Source: an uncultured Barnesiella sp. (lineage in GTDB: Bacteria; Bacteroidota; Bacteroidia; Bacteroidales; Barnesiellaceae). Taken from it: 55,357 nt of DNA. Below, piece by piece: positions 43,153 through 52,047 of this stretch (positions are counted from its first letter, which is position 1; each line of letters starts with the position of its first letter). Location of the stretch: the NCBI GenBank assembly GCA_944320015.1, contig CALUFO010000016.1, positions 1 through 55,357 of the forward strand, in the 5' to 3' direction. The position numbers and the translations under genes were made by a program. A model generated the notes under the pieces. That model was not told the DNA's origin, did not search any database, and saw only the letters and a list, made by a program, of their open reading frames with translations.

Positions 43153-44007
43153 TCAATTCTGTTCGGCTTGTTGCTTTTCCAGTTGCATGACCTGTTTGTC
43201 GGCCAGTTCGAGCGTGCGCACGTTCAATTGGTATTCTCGTTCGAGGTCGTCGACATTGCGCATGAGATTGTACAGATCGCGCGTCGCTTTTACCGCCTCG
43301 CGGGTTACGGGGTCGAGCGATAGCGTGTATCGGTTGCCACCCAGATAGGTGAGAGTGATTTTCTTGTCGGTATTTTCGGCGATGAGAGAGACGATAGCCG
43401 AGCATTGTCCGTCTTTATAGGTGACTATTTCGGTGTACTTGCCGTCGTTGGTAAACCGGTAGTTGTTGGCTCCGTCATATCCGATGGCGAGTGTTTCGGC
43501 TTTGCTTTTGTCGGGAAGCGATGCCCGTATAGAGCTGTGCTTGATGGGCGAGTTGCCATAATAGACACTTGCCAGCTGCATTTGTCCGTTTTCTGTGACC
43601 AGTACTTTCAGTTGGCTACGGTTTATAATTCCCTGTTTAGGCAGTTTCTTGTAGACATAGTTACCCTCGGTTTGGTATTTGGCGTCTTTCTCGAAACGGA
43701 AATTTTTCTTGGCCGCTTCGAGTTCGGTCTGCCTTACTTTCAAGAGACTGTCGATATAGAGCAAGTTTTGCTCGCTCTCTTTTTGTTTGACCCGGCAGGA
43801 GAGCAGCATGCCCTCTTTTATTTGTTTGAAGGCTTTGGGATATAGCAGTTGAATGCTGTCGAGGGCGTTTCGGGCATAGGCGTATTGCCCGGCTTCGAAA
43901 TATTTCAACGCCTTTTGATACTGGGCGTCGGCCTCCCTGCCGTTGTTTCCGCAGGAGAGAGCCAATACTGCACAGGAGCATAACCACAAGTAAGCGTGCT
44001 TTACCAT
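43153..44007 (-). CDS. Lipoprotein of unknown function
   Basis: A 284-residue lipoprotein: the signal LWLCSCAVLALSCGNNG puts the lipidated Cys after ALS at about residue 19. A TPR-like start follows (YQKALKYFEAGQYAYARNAL), then a coiled-coil stretch (RVKQKESEQNLLYIDSLLKV and after), a beta-rich middle domain, and a C-terminal helical end with DLEREYQLNVRTLELADKQV. I do not recognise the family. It lies 37 bases after relA in the same direction, so the two are probably co-transcribed. Mature protein presumably periplasmic or outer-membrane anchored. Confidence 0.7.
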   Translation of the reverse strand: MVKHAYLWLCSCAVLALSCGNNGREADAQYQKALKYFEAGQYAYARNALDSIQLLYPKAFKQIKEGMLLSCRVKQKESEQNLLYIDSLLKVRQTELEAAKKNFRFEKDAKYQTEGNYVYKKLPKQGIINRSQLKVLVTENGQMQLASVYYGNSPIKHSSIRASLPDKSKAETLAIGYDGANNYRFTNDGKYTEIVTYKDGQCSAIVSLIAENTDKKITLTYLGGNRYTLSLDPVTREAVKATRDLYNLMRNVDDLEREYQLNVRTLELADKQVMQLEKQQAEQN

Positions 44008-44044
44008 AATTATAAATCGTATAGATGTTTAGTACTCATTTTGT

Positions 44045-46258
44045 TTAACGAACCGATACCCGCTGCACATCTTTGACTCCTTTTACCGTTTTGAGTTTCT
44101 TGATCAGGCTGTTGAGAGCCGAGGTGTCGTCGACCGTTACGGTGATATGGCCTTGGAAAAGCCCGTCGTTCGAGTCGATAGAGATGCCTCGCATGTATAT
44201 GTTCTTCTCTTTCGAAATAATCGAGGTGATGTTGGTTACGATGCCTATGTCGTCGTTGCCCACCACTCGCAGTACCGTGACATATTTCGAGCCCATTTTC
44301 CCCGACCAGCGGGCGTTGACCACCCGGTAGCGGTAGTGGCTGTATATGTAACGGGCGTTGGGGCAATCTTTGCGGTGGATTTTTATGGTGCCTTCGGTCG
44401 ATACGAATCCGAAAATGTCGTCGCCGAAAATGGGATTGCAACATTTGGCCAGTTTATAGTTGATGCCTTTCACATCGCCGCCGATGATCAACTCGTCCTC
44501 TTTGGATTCGTCGGGTTCGTTTTGTAGCGTAAACTCTTCGGCGGTGCGGGCTTCGTATTGCTCGTTGTTTTCTTTCTGGTCTATTTCGAGGTACAGTTCA
44601 ATAATCCGGTTGACGTCGATGTGCTCCGCGGCCAGTTCGTTATAGAAATCGGTGACGGTTTTGTAGCCCATTTTTTTGATGAGTTTCATCATGATTCCGT
44701 CTTCCATCTCTATCTTGCGGTTTTTGAACCGGCGTTGCAGCAATTCTTTCCCATACTCGGCCGCTTTGTTTTGCTGCTCGTTGAGGGCTTGTTTTATCTT
44801 TACCCGGCCTTTGGAGGTAACGGCAATGTTGAGCCAGTCTTGTTTGGGAGTTTGGTTGGGCGAGGTGAGCACCTCGATGGTATCGCCGCTTTTGAGTTTG
44901 TATCTTATCGTTTCTATTTTGCCATTCACCCGGCCTCCTACACATTTGCTCCCCAGCCCCGTGTGTATGAGGAAAGCAAAGTCGAGAATCGTGGCGCCCA
45001 ACGGCAGTTTGTACAGGTCGCCTTTGGGGGTAAACACAAAGACCTCTTTGTCGTAGAGATCCATTTTGAAATCGCGCATGAGCTCCAGCGCGCCACCGTG
45101 GTCGGCGGCTTCGAGGATTTCGCGCACATTGTTCATCCAGTCGTCGAGACCGGTTTCGCTTTTAATACCTTTGTATTTCCAGTGCGCGGCCAGACCTCGC
45201 TCGGCGATTTCGTCCATTCGGCGGGTGCGTATTTGCACCTCGACCCACCGTTGTTTGGGACCCAATACCGTGATGTGCAGCGATTCGTATCCGTTCGATT
45301 TGGGCACGGAGAGCCAGTCTTTCATGCGCTTGGGATTGGGCTGGTACATGTCGGTCACGATCGAATATACTTTCCAGCAATCGGCTTTTTCTTGCTCGAG
45401 CGGGGTCTCCAAGATCACACGAATGGCAAACAGGTCGTAAATATCTTCCAAATCGGCCTTTTGTTTTTTCATCTTGTTCCAAATCGAGAAGATAGATTTG
45501 GTGCGGCCTTTGATTTCGAAATGGAGGCCTTCGGCTTCGAGCTTCCGTTTCACCGGTTCGATAAACTCGGTGATATATTGGTCTCGGCTTCGTTTGGTCT
45601 CGTTGAGTTTATGGGCTATTTGGTCATAGATCTCCCGGTTGGTATATTTGAGGGAGAGGTCTTCGAGTTCCGATTTTATGGAGTATAGTCCCAGCCGGTG
45701 CGCCAATGGGGCGTAGAGATACGACGCTTCGCAAGCGATGTCGTAACGGTACTTTTCATTGGGGTGGTGGTTGACCATTTTCATGACGCACAACCGGTCG
45801 GCGATCATGATGATGATAACCCGTATGTCCTCGGCGAAAGAAAGCAACAGCTTGCGGAAATTCTCGCTTTCGACGGCTGCCTGTTTGGCATATAGGCTGC
45901 TCGACTTGATAAGCCCCTTGATGAGCTGCGCAATATCGTCGCCAAACTCTTTCTGGACGGCCTCGATGGTGAGGAACTCGCTCACTGCCAGGTTGAAAAG
46001 CAGGGTCGAAATGAGCATGCTGCGTTCTGCCCCGACTCTTTCGCAAAGAATGAGGGCCGTATTGAGATTGCGCACAACCGGGTTTATGCCCTGCCTGTTG
46101 CGCTGATAGTGCCCGGTCTCGACCGCTTTGGTGATGAGTTTGCGGATACGATTGAAGTCGTCTATCTGCAAAACCGGACGGCTATCGATTAACAATTGCC
46201 GGTAAGTCGATAGGACACTCGCTCTTTCTTCGGGGGTAAAATAGCTTCTTTCGGGCAT
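44045..46258 (-). CDS. relA: (p)ppGpp synthetase RelA with degenerate hydrolase domain
   Basis: A 737-residue long RelA/SpoT homologue: HD region (~1-190), synthetase (~220-370), TGS (~400-460) and C-terminal ACT domain. The synthetase looks active: KGRTKSIFSIWNKM, the YDLFAIRVI strand, LSVPKSNGYESLHITVL and VEVQIRTRRMDEIAERGLAA are all present. The hydrolase HDxxED motif, expected after residue 80, reads F88-N89-L-A-V-S, and the earlier His-Pro is Asn59-Pro60, so ppGpp hydrolysis is probably lost, as in E. coli RelA. It makes the stringent-response alarmone. A separate SpoT-type enzyme must exist elsewhere. Divergent from DUF4301. Confidence 0.9.
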   Translation of the reverse strand: MPERSYFTPEERASVLSTYRQLLIDSRPVLQIDDFNRIRKLITKAVETGHYQRNRQGINPVVRNLNTALILCERVGAERSMLISTLLFNLAVSEFLTIEAVQKEFGDDIAQLIKGLIKSSSLYAKQAAVESENFRKLLLSFAEDIRVIIIMIADRLCVMKMVNHHPNEKYRYDIACEASYLYAPLAHRLGLYSIKSELEDLSLKYTNREIYDQIAHKLNETKRSRDQYITEFIEPVKRKLEAEGLHFEIKGRTKSIFSIWNKMKKQKADLEDIYDLFAIRVILETPLEQEKADCWKVYSIVTDMYQPNPKRMKDWLSVPKSNGYESLHITVLGPKQRWVEVQIRTRRMDEIAERGLAAHWKYKGIKSETGLDDWMNNVREILEAADHGGALELMRDFKMDLYDKEVFVFTPKGDLYKLPLGATILDFAFLIHTGLGSKCVGGRVNGKIETIRYKLKSGDTIEVLTSPNQTPKQDWLNIAVTSKGRVKIKQALNEQQNKAAEYGKELLQRRFKNRKIEMEDGIMMKLIKKMGYKTVTDFYNELAAEHIDVNRIIELYLEIDQKENNEQYEARTAEEFTLQNEPDESKEDELIIGGDVKGINYKLAKCCNPIFGDDIFGFVSTEGTIKIHRKDCPNARYIYSHYRYRVVNARWSGKMGSKYVTVLRVVGNDDIGIVTNITSIISKEKNIYMRGISIDSNDGLFQGHITVTVDDTSALNSLIKKLKTVKGVKDVQRVSVR

Positions 46259-46288
46259 GAACTGTGACTATTATCAAAAAATCTGATT

Positions 46289-46296
46289 CAAATATA
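46289..46296 (-). promoter_or_regulatory. -7 box for relA
   Basis: On the minus strand TATATTTG matches TAnnTTTG, 31 bases before the ATG. Confidence 0.45.
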
Positions 46297-46338
46297 TATT
46301 TTTATGGTTAAAAACGTGCTTTTTTTAAGAGCTTTTTG

Positions 46339-46346
46339 TAGATTTG
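46339..46346 (+). promoter_or_regulatory. -7 box for DUF4301
   Basis: TAGATTTG matches TAnnTTTG, 36 bases before the ATG at 46382. This supports that ATG over the upstream start in the same frame at 46304, which would lie before the promoter. Confidence 0.5.
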
Positions 46347-46381
46347 GGAACGGAATTAAAATTCATTATTCATTACAGATT

Positions 46382-47899
46382 ATGTTTACATCGGAAGATT
46401 TACATTTATTCAATGAAAAAGGGATTGATATACATGCGGTTGAAGAGCAGTTGTCATCTTTTAAGAAAGGGTTTCCCTTTTTGAAAATAGCGTCTTCGGC
46501 GTCGGTCGGGAACGGTATTTTGTCGCTCGACGAGCAGCAGGCGCAATACTATTTCGATTTGTGGGAAGGATATTTGAAAGACAATCACAAAGTGGTGAAA
46601 TTCGTTCCCGCTTCGGGTGCGGCCAGCCGTATGTTCAAGGATTTGTTCGGATTCCTCTCGGCCGATTATGACCGGCCTCAAACCGACTTTGAAAAGAAGT
46701 TTTTCGGCTCGATCGAGCATTTCGCTTTTTATGCCGACCTCGACGAGGCTTGCTTGAAGAACGAGGGGAAAGGCATTGCCGACTTGATCGCCGCGGGAAA
46801 TTACAAAGCCGTTGTCGCGAATCTCTTGGAGGAGAAAGGGTTGAATTATGGCTCTCTACCCAAAGGCCTGTTGAAATTCCACCGCTATGCGACGACCGCT
46901 CGCACAGCTATGGAGGAACATTTGACAGAGGGTGCGCTTTATGCGGCCAGTTCCGACGGTGAAGTCAATATCCATTTTACGGTCTCACACGAGCATTTGC
47001 CTCATTTCAAGGAGCTGGTGGCAGCCAAGAAGGCCGATTACGAGCGGCGTTACGGTGTGCGCTACAACATCAGCTTCTCGGAACAGAAGCCTTCGACCGA
47101 CACGATTGCGGTGGATATGAACAACGAGCCTTTCAGAGAAAACGGCAAACCGTTGTTCCGTCCCGGCGGACACGGAGCTTTGATCGAGAACCTCAACGAT
47201 ATAGACGCCGAAATCATATTCGTGAAAAATATAGACAATGTAGTACCCGATAAATTGAAGGAGCCTACCGTGCGCTTCAAAAAAATTATCGGTGGTATAT
47301 TGGTTTCGCTGAAATCCGAGATAAACCGGTACACGGCTATACTGAAAAGCGGCAAATACACCATCGACGATTTGCGGGAAATCATTCAATTCCTGCATAA
47401 GAAACTCTTTGTGCGCAACGAGGAGACAAAACATTTGGAAGATGCCGAACTGGCTTTGTATCTGCTGCGGAAGCTCGACCGGCCTATCCGGGTGTGCGGC
47501 ATGGTGCGCAATGCGGGAGAACCGGGTGGCGGCCCGTTTATCGCTTATAATCCCGATGGGACGACTTCGTTGCAGATTTTGGAAAGTTCCCAAATCGATA
47601 TGTCGAATCCCGAGGCAAAGAAACAATTCGAGATGGGTACCCATTTCAATCCGGTAGACTTGGTTTGTGCCGTGCGTGACGGTCAGGGAGCCAAATACGA
47701 CTTGCCTAAGTATGTCGATAAAAACACCGGATTTATTTCGCGCAAATCGAAGAATGGACGGGAACTCAAAGCGCTCGAATTGCCCGGTTTGTGGAATGGC
47801 GCCATGAGCGACTGGAACACCGTGTTTGTCGAGGTTCCCGCCGAGACATTCAATCCGGTGAAGACGGTCAACGATTTACTGCGACCGCAGCATCAATAA
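46382..47899 (+). CDS. DUF4301 family protein, nucleotidyltransferase-like
   Basis: A 505-residue cytoplasmic protein of DUF4301, known from Bacteroidetes. Two stretches suggest a sugar-nucleotidyltransferase fold: KFVPASGAASRMFKDLF near residue 80 recalls the glycine-rich P-loop with Arg and Lys of UDP-sugar pyrophosphorylases, and FRPGGHGALIENLNDIDAE near residue 265 recalls the PGGHG uridine-binding loop. Later, RVCGMVRNAGEPGGGPFIAY is highly conserved-looking. The function is not established as far as I know; the fold proposal is inference. It is divergent from relA and followed by a terminator. Confidence 0.8.
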   Translation: MFTSEDLHLFNEKGIDIHAVEEQLSSFKKGFPFLKIASSASVGNGILSLDEQQAQYYFDLWEGYLKDNHKVVKFVPASGAASRMFKDLFGFLSADYDRPQTDFEKKFFGSIEHFAFYADLDEACLKNEGKGIADLIAAGNYKAVVANLLEEKGLNYGSLPKGLLKFHRYATTARTAMEEHLTEGALYAASSDGEVNIHFTVSHEHLPHFKELVAAKKADYERRYGVRYNISFSEQKPSTDTIAVDMNNEPFRENGKPLFRPGGHGALIENLNDIDAEIIFVKNIDNVVPDKLKEPTVRFKKIIGGILVSLKSEINRYTAILKSGKYTIDDLREIIQFLHKKLFVRNEETKHLEDAELALYLLRKLDRPIRVCGMVRNAGEPGGGPFIAYNPDGTTSLQILESSQIDMSNPEAKKQFEMGTHFNPVDLVCAVRDGQGAKYDLPKYVDKNTGFISRKSKNGRELKALELPGLWNGAMSDWNTVFVEVPAETFNPVKTVNDLLRPQHQ

Positions 47900-47929
47900 A
47901 AAAGATGCGGCGATAGTGCTACGGAATAG

Positions 47930-47963
47930 AAGGCGATATGCAGCGGCATGTCGCCTTTTTTTA
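47930..47963 (+). terminator. Terminator after DUF4301
   Basis: AAGGCGATATGC pairs with GCATGTCGCCTT (one mismatch) around AGCG, followed by a T run. Confidence 0.85.
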
Positions 47964-48069
47964 TAACTTTGTCACCGATAAAGGTCGAAATGTCGGGAAA
48001 GTGAAGCCTCGATGGCTTGTTTATTTCCCGCCTCAGCGTAATAATAAAAAAGAAAAATAAGGAAAAGAT

Positions 48070-49458
48070 ATGACATTTGAAGAATTCGGATTGTCGGAAG
48101 AGGTAATGCAGGGGCTCGAAGCCATGAACTTTCAAGAGGCTACCCCCGTTCAAGAACAAACCATTCCCGTGATATTGCAGAAAAGAGATTTGATAGCTTG
48201 TGCCCAGACCGGTACGGGCAAAACGGCCGCTTATATACTGCCGCTGTTGCATTTGCTTTCGGAGCAGCCGGGAAGCGGCGACAAGGTGCGCGCCGTGATT
48301 GTGGCGCCTACGAGAGAATTGGCCCAGCAAATCGATATGCAGTTCGAAGGGTTTTCCTATTTCCTCCCCATATCCACAGCCGTGGTTTCGGGGGGAGGCG
48401 ATGGCGCGTCGTGGGAGCAACAGAAACGAGGCTTGACGATGGGCGCCGATATTATTATCGCAACTCCGGGCAGGCTCATTTCGCACCTGAATATCTCGAA
48501 TATCGACTTTTCGGGAGTGGAATATTTTATCCTCGACGAGGCCGACCGAATGCTCGATATGGGCTTCTACGACGATATTATGAAGATTGGCAATAGCTTG
48601 CCCGAAAAACGCCAGACGATTATGTTCTCGGCGACGATGCCTCCCAAGATTCGCCAGTTGGCCAAAAACATCATGAACAACCCCGCCGAGGTGAATGTGG
48701 CCATATCGAAACCCAATGAGGCGATCGACCAATCGGCCTATGTTTGCTATGAGAATCAGAAAATGGGTATTATCGACTGGCTGTTTCGTGAGCCCACCGG
48801 TACCAAAACCATTATATTTTCATCGTCGAAACAAAAAGTCAAAGAGTTGGCGTTCTCTTTGAAACGTAAAAAATATAAGGTGGCGGCCATGCACTCCGAT
48901 TTGGAACAATCCGAGCGCGAGGCTGTCATGCTCGATTTCAAGAACAACAAACTCGATATTTTGGTGGCTACCGATGTAATATCCCGGGGTATCGATATTG
49001 ACCAAATAGGGTTGGTTATCAACTATGACGTCCCGCACGACCCGGAAGATTATATCCACCGCATCGGGCGTACGGCGCGAGCCAGTGCCGACGGTACGGC
49101 TATTACATTTGTTTCGGAAAAGGAACAAGGAAAATTTCATCGCATCGAGTCTTTCTTGGGATACGAAATCGCCAAACGGGAGTTGCCCGAGGGATTGGGC
49201 GAAGTTCCCGCTTATGCGCCGAGACAAGAAAGTGGCCGGCGAAACAGAAGTGGAAAAGGCGGGAAGGGGCACTCGAAGAATCGTGGTAGAGTGAATAGAA
49301 ATGCGTTTAAAAAACGGAACTCTTCTTTGCAAGGAAACCCGGCAAAAGAGAAACCGGCCGATGCTGTGGCTCAAAATGGCGCTGCTCCCCAAAAGCGGAG
49401 GCGGAATCGCCGTAGGCCTAAGCCGTCGGACAACAATTCGTCGAACCGGAGTGAATAG
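48070..49458 (+). CDS. DEAD-box RNA helicase (RhlE-like)
   Basis: A 462-residue DEAD-box helicase. The Q motif is FEEFGLSEEVMQGLEAMNF with ATPVQEQTIP, Walker A is AQTGTGKTAAY, motif II is FILDEADRMLDMGF, motif III is MFSATMP, and motif VI is HRIGRTARA. The last ~80 residues are a basic, low-complexity RNA-binding tail (GRRNRSGKGGKGHSKNRGR and a second basic patch). It probably helps ribosome assembly or mRNA turnover. No -7 box is obvious in the short gap after the DUF4301 terminator. Confidence 0.93.
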   Translation: MTFEEFGLSEEVMQGLEAMNFQEATPVQEQTIPVILQKRDLIACAQTGTGKTAAYILPLLHLLSEQPGSGDKVRAVIVAPTRELAQQIDMQFEGFSYFLPISTAVVSGGGDGASWEQQKRGLTMGADIIIATPGRLISHLNISNIDFSGVEYFILDEADRMLDMGFYDDIMKIGNSLPEKRQTIMFSATMPPKIRQLAKNIMNNPAEVNVAISKPNEAIDQSAYVCYENQKMGIIDWLFREPTGTKTIIFSSSKQKVKELAFSLKRKKYKVAAMHSDLEQSEREAVMLDFKNNKLDILVATDVISRGIDIDQIGLVINYDVPHDPEDYIHRIGRTARASADGTAITFVSEKEQGKFHRIESFLGYEIAKRELPEGLGEVPAYAPRQESGRRNRSGKGGKGHSKNRGRVNRNAFKKRNSSLQGNPAKEKPADAVAQNGAAPQKRRRNRRRPKPSDNNSSNRSE

Positions 49459-49785
49459 AGTGTGGATCTAAATAAATGATTGACAACACCCGTGTAAGGA
49501 CTTGATTTTATTTAAATTGTCCCTGTTACAGATATGCTGCGAATAGTATATATTATCGCTTGAATGTTGTTTATTCGCAAAATGATTGCCTATTGTATTG
49601 AGGATATATATTATTTATAATATATTGAATTTCAGTGATTAATATCAATGTATTAAATAAAAATTATATATTTCGATATTAATAATTTGTATGTTAGAGT
49701 ATTAATAAAATTCGATAGGTAGCTTTGCCATTGTGATAAACCATAGATCCCACGGCTTGTTCTATGTATAAACCATCAAGTAGCC
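49459..49785. other. AT-rich intergenic region with promoter for the GNAT gene
   Basis: No gene in these 327 bases, which are strongly AT-rich (several TATATAT/TTATAATA stretches). TAGCTTTG at 49720-49727 matches the -7 box and lies 58 bases before the ATG at 49786. No -33 element at the right distance and no terminator hairpin for the helicase gene were recognised. Confidence 0.5.
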
Positions 49786-50838
49786 ATGAATGTTACGGAG
49801 AAAAAAGCACGAATCAGGGAGTTGTGGCAACTCTGTTTTCACGACGATGAACGTTTTGTGTCGCTTCTGTTCGACAATATTTATCGCGATGAGAATGCTC
49901 GCTGTTTCGAAGAGGACGGAGTGTTGACTGCCGCTTTGCAGATGTTGCCTTATCGCATGACATTCGGGACTACGCTGTTAAAGGTAAGTTATATATCGGG
50001 TGCTGCAACCCGGCCGGAGTATCGGAATAGGGGGTTGATGGGCCGGCTGCTGAAAGAGTCGTTCGAGGAAATGTTGTCACGGAAGATTCCGTTCTCGGCT
50101 CTCATTCCGGCAGAACCGTGGTTATATGGCTACTATGCTTCGAAAGGCTATGCGCCGGTTTTCTTTCGACAAGAGTCGAATTATACTTCGGTACACAAGT
50201 TCGACGACACCGGTTATCACCGGGTGATACCGTCGGTCGATGAGCTTTATCGGTTTTTCGATAGTCACATGAGGCGGCGTCCCTGTTGCGTCTTGCATGA
50301 GCGAATCGACTTTGAGGTGATTTGTGCCGATATAGCGTTGGATAAAGGCGAGGTCGTCGCTGTGGCCGATTGTGATAACCGCCTTGTTGCGCAGGCTTTT
50401 GTCGTGCCGGGTGATGACCGGGTAGTGGTGAAAGAACTGTTGGCGGTAGACCTGCGTGCCGAGGAGGCTGTATTGCACCAGGTGGAACGGTGTTTCCCCG
50501 GGCGGCCGTTGAGCCTATTGCACCCGCCGGGAGAGAATGATAAACCGTTGCATCGAGTGGGAATGCTTCGTATCATCGACGTTGAAAGAGTGTTGGAAGC
50601 AGTGGCCGAGCATTGCCCCTCGTTGCGGATAACAGTCAAAGTAGCCGATCCATTGATGCCGTCGAATGACGGTATCTATCTGATAGAAAAGGGAGCATGT
50701 CGCCGGGTATCGACCGGGCGATATGACCTCGATGTCGATGTGGCCGAGTTGGCCGCTGTGATATTCGGCGCCTCGAAACTCTCGTCATTGTTTGGCTTCC
50801 CAGCCATGCGCCCCTATATGAGTCTCATGCTCGATTAG
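49786..50838 (+). CDS. GNAT-family acetyltransferase (Eis-like)
   Basis: A 350-residue acetyltransferase of the Eis-like type: an N-terminal GNAT domain (residues ~1-150), a second GNAT-like domain and a C-terminal SCP2-like domain. The acetyl-CoA-binding motif A is SGAATRPEYRNRGLMGRLLK, and FSALIPAEPWLYGYYASKGY is the usual motif B. The C-terminal domain carries PSNDGIYLIEKG and an ending with AAVIFGASKLSSLFG, typical of SCP2-like ends. Eis enzymes acetylate amines, including aminoglycosides; the substrate here is unknown. Single gene, convergent with the outer-membrane protein gene. Confidence 0.87.
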   Translation: MNVTEKKARIRELWQLCFHDDERFVSLLFDNIYRDENARCFEEDGVLTAALQMLPYRMTFGTTLLKVSYISGAATRPEYRNRGLMGRLLKESFEEMLSRKIPFSALIPAEPWLYGYYASKGYAPVFFRQESNYTSVHKFDDTGYHRVIPSVDELYRFFDSHMRRRPCCVLHERIDFEVICADIALDKGEVVAVADCDNRLVAQAFVVPGDDRVVVKELLAVDLRAEEAVLHQVERCFPGRPLSLLHPPGENDKPLHRVGMLRIIDVERVLEAVAEHCPSLRITVKVADPLMPSNDGIYLIEKGACRRVSTGRYDLDVDVAELAAVIFGASKLSSLFGFPAMRPYMSLMLD

Positions 50839-50891
50839 CATTCGGGAGCGAAACCGCCGTTTGTTTGAAAAACGGTTACGATAAGCGCGCA

Positions 50892-51530
50892 CTACAAGTA
50901 AAACCGGTATCCGATAGAAATCCCTATATTCCGTCCTTCATAGGCGCTCTCGACATCTCGTATCGAGCGTGTGAGCCCCAATGTGTAACGGGCATCGACA
51001 AAAGCTCCGAAATTAAATTCATACCCCAAGCCAAACACCGCCCCCAGCTCGGCTTTGGCCTGTTGCTGTAAACCGTCCATCTCTTTCCACGAGTTGGTGA
51101 GGGCGCACCCTATACCCAATTGAGGACCTATTTGGATATTGAAACCGGCAATCGGGAAAAACTTGACCAGCAGTGGAATTTCTATGTAATGAATGCGGCA
51201 TGCGTACTCTTTTTGTAAGAGGTCGCCATTAGAGTCGGTAAGGTAAAGTTCTTTATCCTTGTATCCGTGAGAAGCATAAAGCAGTTCGGCCTGCATGTCG
51301 AAATAGCGGTTGAATTGGTAAGTAAGCACGAACCCCACCTGTCCGCCCATGATATAGTCGGCCTTGTCGTCGAGTATGTTTTTGGGGAATCTCACCGTAG
51401 CCCAGTTGACCCCCGCTTTCCCTCCCGCGCTCCATTGAGCCCGCATAGAGGCGGGTATAGCCATCAAGCACAACAGCATGAGGGCAATTTTGTAAAAACG
51501 GCCATCGCGCCGATCAGACAACCTTTTCAT
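50892..51530 (-). CDS. Outer membrane beta-barrel protein (PorT-like)
   Basis: A 212-residue secreted beta-barrel protein of the small PorT-like family (Pfam 'outer membrane protein beta-barrel'). From the ATG at 51530 the signal is FYKIALMLLCLMAIPASMRA. The barrel starts WSAGGKAGVNWATVRF and contains alternating strands such as IMGGQVGFVLTYQFNRYFDM and YIEIPLLVKFFPIAGFNIQI, ending GISIGYRFYL with the terminal aromatic/Leu expected for BAM substrates. The frame is open 24 codons further upstream, but that part does not look like a signal peptide. Function unknown. Confidence 0.85.
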   Translation of the reverse strand: MKRLSDRRDGRFYKIALMLLCLMAIPASMRAQWSAGGKAGVNWATVRFPKNILDDKADYIMGGQVGFVLTYQFNRYFDMQAELLYASHGYKDKELYLTDSNGDLLQKEYACRIHYIEIPLLVKFFPIAGFNIQIGPQLGIGCALTNSWKEMDGLQQQAKAELGAVFGLGYEFNFGAFVDARYTLGLTRSIRDVESAYEGRNIGISIGYRFYL

Positions 51531-51673
51531 AGATCCTGTTTTTATTGCAAAAATTGTAGTTCTACGGCAAAAATAGCATTTCTCCGTTTTAAAGCCAAGC
51601 ATTACAAAGGGATAATCCTATAAAAATATCCCTATTCGTCAAGTAGAAGGTTTTAGATTTATTTTTTAATTTT

Positions 51674-51952
51674 ATGGCAATTCAAATAAATTTAAATCCT
51701 AATGAAATGCAAGCAGACAGTCGGTTAATATCTCATCTATATCGAGATAAGGGAAACGGGGAATGGATAATACAAACCAACGACGAGCATCAAAAAGGTG
51801 TTGCCGAGATGGCTGCGGCTTTTGCCCGGCAGTTCGGGTTGCCCTCTTGGGGGCATGCGCTTGGCGTGCTTCACGATAAAGGTAAGGAACGATTGGCATT
51901 CCAACAATAGATACGCCGGGTAAACGGGTTGCCTGTAACCGACGACAAATGA
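51674..51952 (+). pseudogene. Truncated Cas3-like HD nuclease remnant
   Basis: The frame begins MAIQINLNPNEMQADSRLIS and includes GEWIIQTNDEHQKGVAEMAA, FARQFGLPSWGHALGVLHDK and GKERLAFQ, the start of a Cas3 HD-type nuclease (first His in DEHQKG, His-Asp in VLHDKGK). TAG at 51908 interrupts it. Reading through gives IRRVNGLPVTDDK, the expected continuation, before TGA at 51950, so one substitution plus a truncation killed the gene. The helicase part of Cas3 and the other cas genes are absent, and no CRISPR array is in the window. It precedes the TOTE gene on the same strand. Confidence 0.65.
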
Positions 51953-51967
51953 TTGAAATAAAAGTCC

Positions 51968-52002
51968 TTTGAAATTCAAGAAAAAGAGTACTTTTGAAAG
52001 TA
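51968..52002 (+). promoter_or_regulatory. Promoter with overlapping palindrome before the TOTE gene
   Basis: TTTG at 51968-51971 and TACTTTTG at 51989-51996 form a promoter with a slightly short 17-base spacing. The palindrome TACTTTTGAAAGTA (51989-52002), perfect over its 14 bases, covers the -7 box, so a dimeric regulator bound there would block transcription. Confidence 0.45.
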
Positions 52003-52047
52003 TGATAATCATGAATATGTGAACTATATATGACATCGTCGCTTTAA

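Noticed and set aside
44558-45688. 376-codon plus-strand frame opposite relA
   Set aside because: Antisense shadow of the synthetase region.
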